From Chitinophagales bacterium (GTDB taxonomy: Bacteria; Bacteroidota; Bacteroidia; Chitinophagales; CAIOSU01): a DNA stretch of 64,000 nt. The first letter of the stretch is position 1. The number at the start of each line of letters is the position of its first letter. The stretch covers positions 828,591-892,590 of the forward strand of contig BPHB01000001.1 of the NCBI GenBank assembly GCA_026003335.1. Reading direction: 5' to 3'. This document shows, one piece after another, positions 10,401 through 18,900 of the stretch. The notes under the pieces are model-generated. The model did no database searches. It was not told where the DNA came from and saw only the letters and a program-made list of their open reading frames with translations. Made by a program: the position numbers and the translations under genes.

Positions 10401-11620
10401 AATGTTTTGGCGAGGGTTGTACGAATGGTGACGGTTTGCATAGTCTGATCAAACGTCCATGAGGAAACGGCATGAACGATGGAAGGATTGGTCGGGCTCT
10501 CAAAACAGAGCTGATTGCCTGCATCCGGCGGGCAATCCGGAGCACACTTCGTATTGGGCGTGACGCTTACCGTTGAAGTGATATCGGAAGGCGCCTGGAG
10601 CACCGTATAGGTGAAAGCTGCCGTGCATCCACCCGCATCGGTAACCGTCACTGAATAGGAGCCATCACACACTCCCAATATATCTTCAGATGTTGCTCCA
10701 TTTGACCATAAAAAGCTAAAGGGTGCATTGCCCGCTGTAACCGTAAGATCAATACTACCGGTGCAAACTACCGGATTACATACGTTCCATGAACCATCGG
10801 TGTAGCCCAACACAGTAAAGTGCCCAAAGGTCAACCCAAGTATCACCTGAGAACAAGAAGTATGGATGGCCGTCAACGTACCTCCATTGACCCTAAAATA
10901 AGTATTGGATTCAAATCGTCCGGATGAACCATAACCCGCTGCACTGACGGTTAGCACCTGCCCGGTTTGTACACTGGTAAACGTGGCAAACTTGTAGCTC
11001 AGATCCGTTTTGTTAAAGACTTCAACTGTTGCCCCCGAGGGACCGTTGTAGCGCACAGTAATACTCCGCATCTTCCCTTCACACAAACACGGTCCGGGAG
11101 TGTTGCTGCCACAGCTTGCGTCATTCGTTATCACTTCCGACACCTGAATAGTGCTGCTCACCTGCCCCACCGAAAATGAGGCCGCTTTAGTATATCCGTT
11201 TTTATCTTTAACGGTTACCGCATAAGTGCCCGGGCAAAGGCGAATGGGATCTTCCGAGGTTGAACCATTGCTCCATTTGTAAGTGTATGGTGGCATTCCA
11301 CCGGTTACAGTGAGGTCGATACTGCCGTCACATAAATGCATGTTGCAGGGATTTCCCGCTCCATCCACATAGCCTACCACAGTAAAAGGCCCATAAGTGC
11401 GACCTATGATAACCCGGGAACAAGAGGTATGAATGCTAAATTTGCTGGATGTAGGTTTTGACGGATCCCAGAACCAGGTATCCGCCTCAAACTGACCTCC
11501 GTTGGGCGCGTTCACAACATAGACCTGACCACTCTGCAGGTTGGTGAGTGTAGTAATAAGATTGCTGTTGTTGAGATCTTTTTTCTTATACACTTTAATA
11601 GTCGCTCCCATTGGGGCCAT
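4436..11620 (-). CDS. giant modular T9SS surface protein (main reading frame, N-terminus frameshifted off)
   Basis: Main frame, 2394 residues. The true protein most likely starts at 11789 (about 2450 residues) and is separated from it by a one-base frameshift near 11608. Approximate domain order, numbering from 11789: two KMRSL...IHTSCS modules (40-150, 233-336), each followed by SprB repeats; an unnamed ~200-residue module starting CFESPTNP (426-623); HYR-like repeats ending TATDACGN (770-963); a malectin-like domain (985-1133, ICINAGDGPY ... LHFAEIYFG ... FDVTIEG); more HYR and SprB; a DPDLEVGIGN module (1420-1590). Then come a second malectin domain (1745-1895), a CDDGD cysteine-rich array (1930-2180) and a C-terminal sorting domain (VRAYPVPFENLLNVEF to KLMK). 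It is probably a carbohydrate- or matrix-binding adhesin exported by T9SS. The malectin domains suggest sugar binding; the rest is inference. Confidence 0.85.
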   Translation of the reverse strand: MAPMGATIKVYKKKDLNNSNLITTLTNLQSGQVYVVNAPNGGQFEADTWFWDPSKPTSSKFSIHTSCSRVIIGRTYGPFTVVGYVDGAGNPCNMHLCDGSIDLTVTGGMPPYTYKWSNGSTSEDPIRLCPGTYAVTVKDKNGYTKAASFSVGQVSSTIQVSEVITNDASCGSNTPGPCLCEGKMRSITVRYNGPSGATVEVFNKTDLSYKFATFTSVQTGQVLTVSAAGYGSSGRFESNTYFRVNGGTLTAIHTSCSQVILGLTFGHFTVLGYTDGSWNVCNPVVCTGSIDLTVTAGNAPFSFLWSNGATSEDILGVCDGSYSVTVTDAGGCTAAFTYTVLQAPSDITSTVSVTPNTKCAPDCPPDAGNQLCFESPTNPSIVHAVSSWTFDQTMQTVTIRTTLAKTFVDNTYGTNTVGWPGNHSFNNLVGSDDLRLALYDKNGTKKIEFTMDYMSASSLFPSGYGTLGVTGGDGSMHFGSASDVVHVKTSLSENFNTYGYILTVNSPATDANYTPNPSYPNWIFEVWYEVTVRLSVFGSSGFGYPMITGIHASPSKTGNNTEPVDSVHCVPPCVPNCDGTVNLTVLSGSGPFTFSWSNGATTEDLSGVCGGTYTVTITDGGGCSTTETAVVPNSGGICEISGVDTICPNSMQMYASGASGPYNWSVSGNAVIQGSSDEPSVTVVAGACGFFVIELTAGNDSCVATCRDTVYIVDSLPPVFTFIPADIEASCFDEPEFGMPQVTDNCDPQVMITTQTDTVSGACTNAYTITRTWIATDACGNSSSATQAITVTDDTPPVITGIGPDKSITCEEAVEFDQATAQDGCGGQVQLAYMDDTLAGQCPNSYTITRTWTATDACGNSATASQSVTVIDTLPPVVSCPPDLTLTCGASTDPSHTGMASCVDCTPGIQPTYHDTVIHISAPAATEICINAGDGPYLASGGSLFGNDQYFTGGTTYSNPIPIANTTDDLLYQTERFASGGGIFNYNIPVASGQYQVELHFAEIYFGTAQNPGGGVGSRKFDVTIEGNIVLDDYDIFADAGGAAIAVVKTFMVSVSDDTLNIVFDGVVNNAKVSGICVKPVTQEGCLTLIQRTWTCTDVCGNSASCVQHITITDTIPPVVICPPDVTISCTESTHPQNTGYAVCQDNCGAASAPAYSDEVIPGTCPQEYTIYRTWMCVDACGNRASCTQTIQVVDDGLPYFTFVPQDDTVYCTEGFTFGMPQASDACGDAFVVHLGDDTLTLWCPEVYVFSRKWVALDSCGNLSTDTVVQQITMLNPRQSPVSTPASCYGSCDGTVSVSGFCYSYLWSSGSTTPQDSGLCAGTYTVTLTDVLGCSVIDSVSVGQPDSIHLEITATNVTCGCVVQRVPCGIDFSGLQHGEIINNQYDSLGIHFRAIANDPGVDTLIIFNSNLTGTLDPDLEVGIGNLAIIPINITGGGDGIVDVPNDNFDGGTIIVTFDQPTTLQSFVIVDVDHLDGDPHAIAYDEFNNVLKDIAIPILGDGSVQTVIMQVSGVRRLEITTTNSIGVTDFVFECASETCCDGTASAVATGGTPPYTFQWSNGSSATSIDSLCPGEYCVTVSDANGCVQFACVTVGEDSCLTSCDGVFCDDGDPCTLDTCIGGNCVYVPSPVGMQLQAVQPTACGVCDGQATASGFGGVPPYTYQWSTGDTTATIGNNMTSFNGTRICLNTGGPQFIGTANDTFLADNYYTGGVAFSNGVSIAGTTYDALYQTERNTGVNTPGATLTYNIPVINGPYDVELHFAEIYFGTSLFPAGGVGNRKFDVTIEGTLVLDDYDIFADAGGAAIAVIKTFPVTVADGFITIVFTNVVNRGKVSAICVRPQQVQTGQGLCAGTYHVTVTDSRGCSTTDSITLAGANCDDGNPCTMDVCENSQCFHIPITCDDGDSCTIDICVNGTCIHQSDPACVDLCANVNCDDGDACTTDSCINGQCINTPMVCDDGDSCTIDICVNGTCIHQSDPACVDLCANVNCDDGDACTTDSCINGQCINTPMVCDDGDSCTIDICVNGTCIHQSDPACVDLCANVNCDDGDACTTDSCINGQCINTPMVCDDGDSCTIDICMDGECTFVAIAGCGGPCAPFTCDDGNPCTVDVINPQGVCTHVPVDTTETYLRVVNYQKSWKKLRLGYSDNLWTPKQNVLDHGNNMLCITLRDPLGTADWSRLQVRPQGASTDYVVLGDYLPQGIAGCSTDWITICIPISEFPGRNFASLSMIEIPYSNGAGPFELHILKVEFVGGTHPFLWFGPGHTSNYHDGQTNGGSSLYAELITGMPCNVAPKRSGDEEQYAPNQNIPVLTGVRAYPVPFENLLNVEFVSSATGKAELGMMDILGRKLLSQRVAVNKGLNSIVLSPDATLTPGIYFLELKQNEEKHLIKLMK
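5384..5920 (-). repeat. three perfect 168-bp tandem repeats (cysteine-rich module)
   Basis: The unit TCTATCGTGCAGGAGTCTCC recurs at 5391, 5559, 5727 and 5895, an exact 168-bp period. By eye the three full copies are identical, with a partial fourth copy of 26 bp. Each encodes 56 residues carrying two CDDGD.CT.D.C..G.C modules with regular Cys and Asp-rich loops. DNA identity including silent sites points to recent tandem duplication or to homogenisation. Confidence 0.9.
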
Positions 11621-11789
11621 TGTACAACAACGTCAGGCTGCGCATTTTACCTTCACAGGGACAAGACGGCACACTGAAATCACAGGTGCTATTGTCCTGG
11701 GTTACCCCGGTAATATGAAGCTGATTGCTTGCAATGGCTACAGCTACCATACCGGTTAGTAAAACGATAATCTGAATAAGGTTTTTCAT
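11595..11789 (-). pseudogene. N-terminal fragment of the giant adhesin, split off by a frameshift
   Basis: A 64-residue frame starting at ATG 11789 with a signal peptide (MKNLIQIIVLLTGMVAVAIA). It then enters the CPCEGKMRSL...YNGPNG motif that opens the KMRSL module, and runs into a stop. The downstream frame begins in the middle of the same motif (PMGATIKVY), and paralogous copies in this window read straight through. Removing one G from the run at 11607-11609 would join the two frames. Either the sequence carries an indel error or the gene is truly broken. Translation of the downstream part without this fragment would lack a secretion signal. Confidence 0.75.
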
Positions 11790-11964
11790 AAGCTTGAAGT
11801 AATTATGTTATAATCAGGGTATAAGCATGCAAGGAAGCATTGGTTCTCACAAAGGAAGAAAAATGGATTTGAGGAAGTGCGTAATTCAAGGAAATTTCGC
11901 TTTATATCTATACGCAATTTTTCTTACAGCAATTTTTAGATGCCTATAAACAATATTATAAATA

Positions 11965-11997
11965 AAAAGGGAGAAGAATCGGATTCTCCTCCCTTTT
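11965..11997 (-). terminator. hairpin terminator after the 12021 gene
   Basis: AAAAGGGAGAAGAAT pairs with ATTCTCCTCCCTTTT (one wobble) about 24 bases past the stop codon at 12021, flanked by A and T runs. It separates the transcript of the 12021-20927 gene from the giant gene at 11789. Confidence 0.75.
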
Positions 11998-12020
11998 ACA
12001 CCCTCTGTAAATCTGCTGTG

Positions 12021-14762
12021 TTAGTAGTTTTTATTTAGTTTTTTGTATTCTGCATAATCCTTTTTTCTGAGTTCCAGAATATATACCCCGTCTGCAAGAG
12101 TTTCACCAAAATGCAACGCAACGCGATTTACTCCTTCCTGTGCATACATTTTTCTTTGATACACAACCTGCCCTAACATGTCAAAGATCCTTATCTGGGT
12201 TTCTCCCTCTTCGCGGGCTAAGTAGTGCATAAACAACACGTCATCAAACGGCACCGGATAAGCGGTGAAGTTCTCAAACTCATCCTGCATCATTCTGAAA
12301 GCAGACTGCTGCTGGCCGGCTACAATCTCAATACTGTCAACCCTTGTGCAGCCATTGGCATCCGTGACAGTTACGGTATAAATACCTGCACACAGGCTAT
12401 CGGCTGTGGCGGTAGTATCTCCGTTACTCCACAGGTAACTGAAAGGAGGTGTTCCTCCGCTCACCAGCACAGAGGCAGAACCATCGCAGCATACCGAGTC
12501 GCAGGCAAAAATAATATCAGAGGTGCCTCCTGAGTCATCATCATCAATAACCAGCTTGCTCACTCCGGATGCGTTTATGGGAATGGTGGCCACACCACCG
12601 TTTGGAATAATAGGCAGCGGTACAGAAACAATCAGGTTATTAAATGCGTCATATGCTTTGATGCTGCCACCCGGACGGTCATGGTCTACAATTACCACCG
12701 AAATCACTGTTCGCGGAAAATCAAAAGTGTAAATCTGCTGACCACCCCAGCGGGTATCATTGGGCACATCCACCAGGCCGTCTCCATTAGCATCTGTAAG
12801 GTTTTCAGGGAAAATGGCAATGTTTCCAATACCCACTTCCAAATCGGGATCAGGAGTACCGGTCTTATAGGTATCAAATATGATCAGCTGATTGATATTG
12901 GGGGTATTCGTCCAGGTATTGGGGTATGCCACCCATGTAATGTGAATACCATCGGAGGCATATTCTTCACCATTCAGAATATACCCATGGGGGAATCCGG
13001 CAAAGTCTAGCTTACACAATTGCTGTCCTGAGGGGCAGGAGGTATGTATGGTATCAAATTCCAGATCAAAACCCGGATAGCCCAGCAGTTCATATGTTCC
13101 TTCAGTTGTGCAGCCGTATATATCGGTAACTGTCACGGAGTAAACACCTGCGGACAAGCCTGACAAATCTTCGGTAGTAGCACCATTAGACCACCCATAG
13201 CTGTATGGGCCTGTGCCACCGGACACTGTAAGATCAATGGCTCCGGCATCTTCTCCGGGACAACCCGCATCTTGCAGTAAAGCACTCAGAATAATCGGAT
13301 CCGGTTGCAGCACTTCAGCAGAGACAACTGCTTCACACTGCCGGGCATCTGTCACCGTTACACTGTATACACCCGCGGAAAGCCCTTCCACGTTCTGAGT
13401 TGTGTCGCCCGTTGACCACAAAAAACTATAGGGTGATGAACCTCCTGCAACAGTCAGGGTAATCATGCCATCCGATCCATTGTAGCAAGATGCAGGAACA
13501 GCTATGGCACCCAATTCCAGCGGATCAGGTTGAGGTATTTCCACTACCAGAGTATCTGAACATCCGTGGCTATCAGATACGGTAACTATGTAAGAGCCGA
13601 ATAGCAGGCCACTGACATGCTGCGTGGTTGCTCCGAAAGACCACAAGAACGTGTAGGGAGGCGTTCCCCCACCTGCAATAACTGTAGCCGCACCATCACT
13701 CGCTCCATAACAGGATACCTGCTGCACCTCAGCTGCCAGTATAATCGGATCCGGTGCCACAAGCACTACGGTATCCGTTACAGCATAACCAAAGGCATCT
13801 GTCATGGTAACGATATATATGCCATCACACAAACCGTTAACAACCGGAGTCGTATCCCCTGTTGACCATTGGTAGCTATAGCAATCCCCACCGACAGCAA
13901 CACTGCCGTCACATGTACCGGTACAGGATGGATGGATGCCTGTAGCCGGAATCCGATTATTTATCAAAACAATTCGCTGCTTTACCGTATCGGAGGTATT
14001 GCCGCAGGCATCTGTAGCAAGAAAGCTGCGGATAAAAACGACATGCTCCGGAGCCTGTTCAAAAATAGTATCATCTTCAAAGCTCACTGTAATCTGCGTA
14101 CAATCCATGTATAAAGGAGCATCAAAGGTAACATCCGGACACTGCAGGGTATCATCTGCCGGCATGTACACTAACTGAGGTGCATCCGCATCCACTACTG
14201 TGATGGTCTGTGAAGCTGTTGACGTATTTCCACATGCATCTGTAGCTATCCAGACTCGGGTTACCGAGTATTCACCCAGGCAATTACCGAAGGTAATGTC
14301 ATCAATAAAAGTAATTATAGCTTGGCTGCACGCATCTTCTGCAAATGGTGTACTGAACTGTGGAATTGCTGGACAGCTGATTGTCTCGTCTGCCCCTACT
14401 CCCGTTATCACAGGAGGCGTGTCGTCTGTCACCGTAATAGCCTGCGTGGCACTGCTGCTGTTACCGCATGCGTCCGTGGCTGTCCACGTGCGAATAATAA
14501 TGTATGCATTTGCACACTGCCCGGCTATTGTGTCATCCTCATACGTAAGCTGCACCTGACCACCACATCCATCCTGCGCGGTTGCCTGATCAAACTCTAC
14601 AGCCTCTTCGCATGTAATGCTCTTGTCCGGTCCGATGCCCGTTATCACAGGAGGCGTGTCGTCTGTCACCGTAATAGCCTGCGTGGCACTGCTGCTGTTA
14701 CCGCATGCGTCCGTGGCTGTCCACGTGCGTGTGATGGTGAAGCTGTTGCTGCACTGTCCCAA
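12021..14762 (-). CDS. C-terminal fragment of a giant HYR/SprB T9SS surface protein
   Basis: A 913-residue frame that is the downstream end of one gene spanning 12021-20927. It begins mid-repeat (SNSFTITRTWTATDACGN), not at a natural start. It contains about five HYR-like repeats (residues 1-~290, TATDACGNSSSATQ cores), then four or five SprB repeats (WSTGDTT, WSNGATTEDLSGLSAGVYSVTVTD). A DPDLEVGIGN module follows (~560-740), shared with the giant gene at 4436, then one more SprB repeat. The last ~80 residues are a T9SS type A sorting domain (FTAYPVPFDDVLFMHY ... LADGVYILEL). Read alone it would have no signal peptide. It is probably an adhesin-like surface protein. Confidence 0.8.
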   Translation of the reverse strand: MGQCSNSFTITRTWTATDACGNSSSATQAITVTDDTPPVITGIGPDKSITCEEAVEFDQATAQDGCGGQVQLTYEDDTIAGQCANAYIIIRTWTATDACGNSSSATQAITVTDDTPPVITGVGADETISCPAIPQFSTPFAEDACSQAIITFIDDITFGNCLGEYSVTRVWIATDACGNTSTASQTITVVDADAPQLVYMPADDTLQCPDVTFDAPLYMDCTQITVSFEDDTIFEQAPEHVVFIRSFLATDACGNTSDTVKQRIVLINNRIPATGIHPSCTGTCDGSVAVGGDCYSYQWSTGDTTPVVNGLCDGIYIVTMTDAFGYAVTDTVVLVAPDPIILAAEVQQVSCYGASDGAATVIAGGGTPPYTFLWSFGATTQHVSGLLFGSYIVTVSDSHGCSDTLVVEIPQPDPLELGAIAVPASCYNGSDGMITLTVAGGSSPYSFLWSTGDTTQNVEGLSAGVYSVTVTDARQCEAVVSAEVLQPDPIILSALLQDAGCPGEDAGAIDLTVSGGTGPYSYGWSNGATTEDLSGLSAGVYSVTVTDIYGCTTEGTYELLGYPGFDLEFDTIHTSCPSGQQLCKLDFAGFPHGYILNGEEYASDGIHITWVAYPNTWTNTPNINQLIIFDTYKTGTPDPDLEVGIGNIAIFPENLTDANGDGLVDVPNDTRWGGQQIYTFDFPRTVISVVIVDHDRPGGSIKAYDAFNNLIVSVPLPIIPNGGVATIPINASGVSKLVIDDDDSGGTSDIIFACDSVCCDGSASVLVSGGTPPFSYLWSNGDTTATADSLCAGIYTVTVTDANGCTRVDSIEIVAGQQQSAFRMMQDEFENFTAYPVPFDDVLFMHYLAREEGETQIRIFDMLGQVVYQRKMYAQEGVNRVALHFGETLADGVYILELRKKDYAEYKKLNKNY

Positions 14763-14819
14763 ACTCTATATCATCCTGTATAACTTAGGGTTGCCCTGAC
14801 CGCCACGTCTGTCACTGCG

Positions 14820-15623
14820 CTAGTGGGGCGCTGCAACTGTGGAATTGCTCGGACAGCTGATTGTCTCGTCTGCCCCTACTCCCGTTATCACAGGAGGCGT
14901 GTCGTCTGTCACCGTAATAGCCTGCGTGGCACTGCTGCTGTTACCGCATGCGTCCGTGGCTGTCCACGTGCGAATAATAATGTATGCATTTGCACACTGC
15001 CCGGCTATTGTGTCATCCTCATACGCAAGCTGCACCTGACCACCACATCCATCCTGCGCGGTTGCCTGATCAAACTCTACAACCTCTTCGCATGTAATAC
15101 TCTTGTCCGGTCCGATGCCCGTTATCACAGGAGGCGTGTCGTCTGTCACCGTAATAGCCTGCGTGGCGCTGCTGCTGTTACCGCATGCGTCCGTGGCTGT
15201 CCACGTGCGAATAATAATGTATGCATTTGCACACTGCCCGGCTATTGTGTCATCCTCATACGCAAGCTGCACCTGACCACCACATCCATCCTGCGCGGTT
15301 GCCTGATCAAACTCTACAGCCTCTTCGCATGTAATGCTCTTGTCCGGTCCGATGCCCGTTATCACAGGAGGCGTGTCGTCTGTCACCGTAATAGCCTGCG
15401 TGGCGCTGCTGCTGTTACCGCATGCGTCCGTGGCTGTCCACGTGCGAATAATAATGTATGCATTTGCACACTGCCCGGCTATTGTGTCATCCTCATACGT
15501 AAGCTGCACCTGACCACCACATCCATCCTGCGCGGTTGCCTGATCAAACTCTACAGCCTCTTCGCATGTAATGCTCTTGTCCGGTCCGATGCCCGTTATC
15601 ACAGGAGGCGTGTCGTCTGTCAC
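14820..15623 (-). CDS. internal HYR-repeat fragment of the broken giant gene
   Basis: A 267-residue frame made wholly of about three and a half HYR-like units (SITCEEAVEFDQATAQDGCG ... TWTATDACGN). It has neither a signal peptide nor a sorting domain. It ends in CPSNSTVAAPH, a garbled version of the CPAIPQFSTPLASDN sequence seen intact at ~16700. It is an internal piece of the 12021-20927 gene and not an independent protein. Confidence 0.6.
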   Translation of the reverse strand: MTDDTPPVITGIGPDKSITCEEAVEFDQATAQDGCGGQVQLTYEDDTIAGQCANAYIIIRTWTATDACGNSSSATQAITVTDDTPPVITGIGPDKSITCEEAVEFDQATAQDGCGGQVQLAYEDDTIAGQCANAYIIIRTWTATDACGNSSSATQAITVTDDTPPVITGIGPDKSITCEEVVEFDQATAQDGCGGQVQLAYEDDTIAGQCANAYIIIRTWTATDACGNSSSATQAITVTDDTPPVITGVGADETISCPSNSTVAAPH

Positions 15624-15983
15624 CGTAATAGCCTGCGTGGCACTGCTGCTGTTACCGCATGCGTCCGTGGCTGTCCACGTGCGTGTGATGGTGATGCTGT
15701 TGCTGCACTGTCCCGGACTCTTGTGTCATCTGTCATAACTTAGGGTTGCCCTGACCGCCAGTTCCGTCACTGGCTAGCGGTGGCGCTGTCAACTGTGGAA
15801 CCTCTGCGGACATGCTGATTGTCTCGTCTGCCCCTACTCCCGTTATCACAGGAGGCGTGTCGTCTGTCACCGTAATAGCCTGCGTGGCGCTGCTGCTGTT
15901 ACCGCATGCGTCCGTGGCTGTCCACGTGCGTGTGATGGTGAAGCTGTTGCTGCATGTCCCAAACTCTATATCATCTGTATAAC
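15624..15983 (-). pseudogene. corrupted repeat segment without a continuous frame
   Basis: This segment is clearly HYR-repeat DNA on the minus strand, but extra and missing bases disrupt all frames. Compared with the clean copy at 16655-16750, positions ~15700-15835 carry many small insertions. The copy at ~16010-16025 lacks one base net (CTGGCAGCGGGTGC against CTGGCCAGCGGAGTGC). The pattern of scattered indels in only one repeat type looks like a consensus error from a collapsed repeat rather than ordinary gene decay. Confidence 0.65.
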
Positions 15984-18900
15984 TTAGGGTTGCCTGACCA
16001 CAGTTGTCACTGGCAGCGGGTGCCTGAACTGTGGAATTGCTGGACAGCTGATTGTCTCGTCTGCCCCTACTCCCGTTATCACAGGAGGCGTGTCGTCTGT
16101 CACCGTAATAGCCTGCGTGGCGCTGCTGCTGTTACCGCATGCGTCCGTGGCTGTCCACGTGCGAATAATAATGTATGCATTTGCACACTGCCCGGCTATT
16201 GTGTCATCCTCATACGTAAGCTGCACCTGACCACCACATCCATCCTGCGCGGTTGCCTGATCAAACTCTACAGCCTCTTCGCATGTAATACTCTTGTCCG
16301 GTCCGATGCCCGTTATCACAGGAGGCGTGTCGTCTGTCACCGTAATAGCCTGCGTGGCGCTGCTGCTGTTACCGCATGCGTCCGTGGCTGTCCACGTGCG
16401 AATAATAATGTATGCATTTGCACACTGCCCGGCTATTGTGTCATCCTCATACGCAAGCTGCACCTGACCACCACATCCATCCTGCGCGGTCGCCTGATCA
16501 AACTCTACAACCTCTTCGCATGTAATACTCTTGTCCGGTCCGATGCCCGTTATCACAGGAGGCGTGTCGTCTGTCACCGTAATAGCCTGCGTGGCACTGC
16601 TGCTGTTGCCGCATGCGTCCGTGGCTGTCCACGTGCGTGTGATGGTGAAGCTGTTGCTGCATGTCCCAAACTCTATATCATCTGTATAACTTAGGGTTGC
16701 CTGACCACAGTTGTCACTGGCCAGCGGAGTGCTGAACTGTGGAATTGCTGGACAGCTGATTGTCTCGTCTGCCCCTACTCCCGTTATCACAGGAGGCGTG
16801 TCGTCTGTCACCGTAATAGCCTGCGTGGCGCTGCTGCTGTTACCGCATGCGTCCGTGGCTGTCCACGTGCGAATAATAATGTATGCATTTGCACACTGCC
16901 CGGCTATTGTGTCATCCTCATACGCAAGCTGCACCTGACCACCACATCCATCCTGCGCGGTCGCCTGATCAAACTCTACAGCCTCTTCGCATGTAATGCT
17001 CTTGTCCGGTCCGATGCCCGTTATCACAGGAGGCGTGTCGTCTGTCACCGTAATAGCCTGCGTGGCACTGCTGCTGTTGCCGCATGCGTCCGTGGCTGTC
17101 CACGTGCGAATAATAATGTATGCATTTGCACACTGCCCGGCTATTGTGTCATCCTCATACGTAAGCTGCACCTGACCACCACATCCATCCTGCGCGGTCG
17201 CCTGATCAAACTCTACAGCCTCTTCGCATGTAATGCTCTTGTCCGGTCCGATGCCCGTTATCACAGGGGCGGCTGTATCCACCACAGAAACACTGAAAGT
17301 AGCAGAACTGCTATTCCCACAAAGGTCGTAAACCGAAAATGTTCTGATAATAGTATATGCATTCGGGCAGTTACCTACCAATGTATCATCCCCATCCACA
17401 TGAACAATCAAGGATAATCCGCTGTTATCAGCAACCAGAGGCGAAGGGAAGATGATTGCTTCATCACAGGAAAACGCATCCTCAGCAGGGGGGAAATCAA
17501 TCATCGGAGGTTCCGTATCTTCTACCATCACCATTAAGGAGGTGGAGCCGTTACAATTTCCGATTGCAGTTTGTAAGGTCAGGATAAAGCTATCGCAACT
17601 ATCCAGTGCAACCACCGTAACCGTCTGCTGATCCGCGGGACCTGAAATCCTTGCGCTGCCCTGAACAAACCAGGAGTAACTCTGCACTCCGGAGGGCCCA
17701 CTGTAGATGACCGAATCTCCAGGCAGGATTACAAGGTCACCCTGAATGGCTGCCGGAATATGTGCACAGGTATAACCGGCATCAGCCGTGGTGTTGATTT
17801 CTCCGGGGGCAAGAACATACACAGAAGTTTGACCGGTAATTTCATCCGCATTACTGTCTGTGGAATCATCCCCTACATGGCTTTGCACCGGTGAAAGTCC
17901 TGCGGGCACGGAGGCATGATCAAAAACGAGATAATAACTGCCGGGAGGTAGCAGACAGAAAAGATAATGACCTGAAGAATCTGTCCACTGTGTTCCCACC
18001 AAATCAAGAGTTAAAGCATCATAGAGCGTTACTTTGACATCAGCAATACCGGGCTCTCCGGGATCCTGACGATTGTTTTGATTTAAATCATTCCAGACCA
18101 TATCCCCTAGGCAGGCTAAAGCATAGTAGCCAGCATCCACAGTAAGCACCGAATCACCTGCCGAAAGGGTGTAAATACTCGTTTGTCCTGTTACCTGATC
18201 TGCATCACTGTCCTTATCGTCATCCCCGGCATTCACATACGTAGGTACAAAGTTGGCTGGTGCTGTAGTATGGTCAAATATCAAATAATAACTGCCTGGA
18301 GGAAGGCCATCAAACAGATAAAAGCCCAACGAATCGGTAAAAGTGGAAGCCACCACAGCCTGAGTACCTGCATCAATTAAAGTAACCTTTATTGCGGGAA
18401 TACCTGTTTCGGAGCTATCTTGCACCCCGTTGGCATTTGTATCGTTCCAGACATAGTCCCCAATTACCGCACTGGCACAAGGAATATCCTGAATGGTAAA
18501 ACCCCCCGTTGCAGAGCAACCGTTGGCATCCGTCACCGTCACGGTGTAATTACCGCTACAGAGATTATTCAGGTTTTGGGTGTCTTCACCGTTGGACCAT
18601 TCATAAGTATAAGGCGGCTGACCTCCGTTTACCTGAAGGGCAATGCTGCCATTACACTTCAGCAGACTGCAGGAGTTATATTGTCCGTCAGTATATCCAA
18701 GCACCTCAAAATATCCGAAAGTCAACCCCAAAATATACTGTGAACAAGAGGTATGAATAGCGGTAAACCCAGATGACCCGGCAATCTGGAAATACGTATT
18801 GGATTCAAATTGCCCCCCGATAGTGGAGGCATCTATGTAAAGCAGATCGCCTTGTTGCACATTATTAAAAGTAACAATGATATTACCAGCCGAAGAAGAG

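Larger units (their letters stand above)
14184..17273 (-). repeat. tandem array of ~12 HYR-like repeats, 234-237 bp each
   Basis: The anchor GTCGTCTGTCACCGTAATAG recurs at 14421, 14658, 14901, 15138, 15375, 15612, 15859, 16092, 16329, 16566, 16800 and 17037. Normal steps are 237 bp (79 residues; PPVITGIGPDKSITCEE type) or 234 bp (GADETISCPAIPQF type). Three steps are abnormal (243, 247 and 233 bp), all in the second repeat type, and these are where the reading frame breaks. Copies of the first type are almost identical at the DNA level. Confidence 0.9.

Noticed and set aside
14823-15743. Plus-strand frame of 306 codons, and a similar one at 15954-16694
   Set aside because: They are antisense reads of the HYR array; the minus-strand reading matches known domain patterns and continues at both ends.
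14421-17273. Regular repeats as a possible CRISPR array
   Set aside because: Units are ~237 bp with no unique spacers and encode a protein domain; no cas genes are present.
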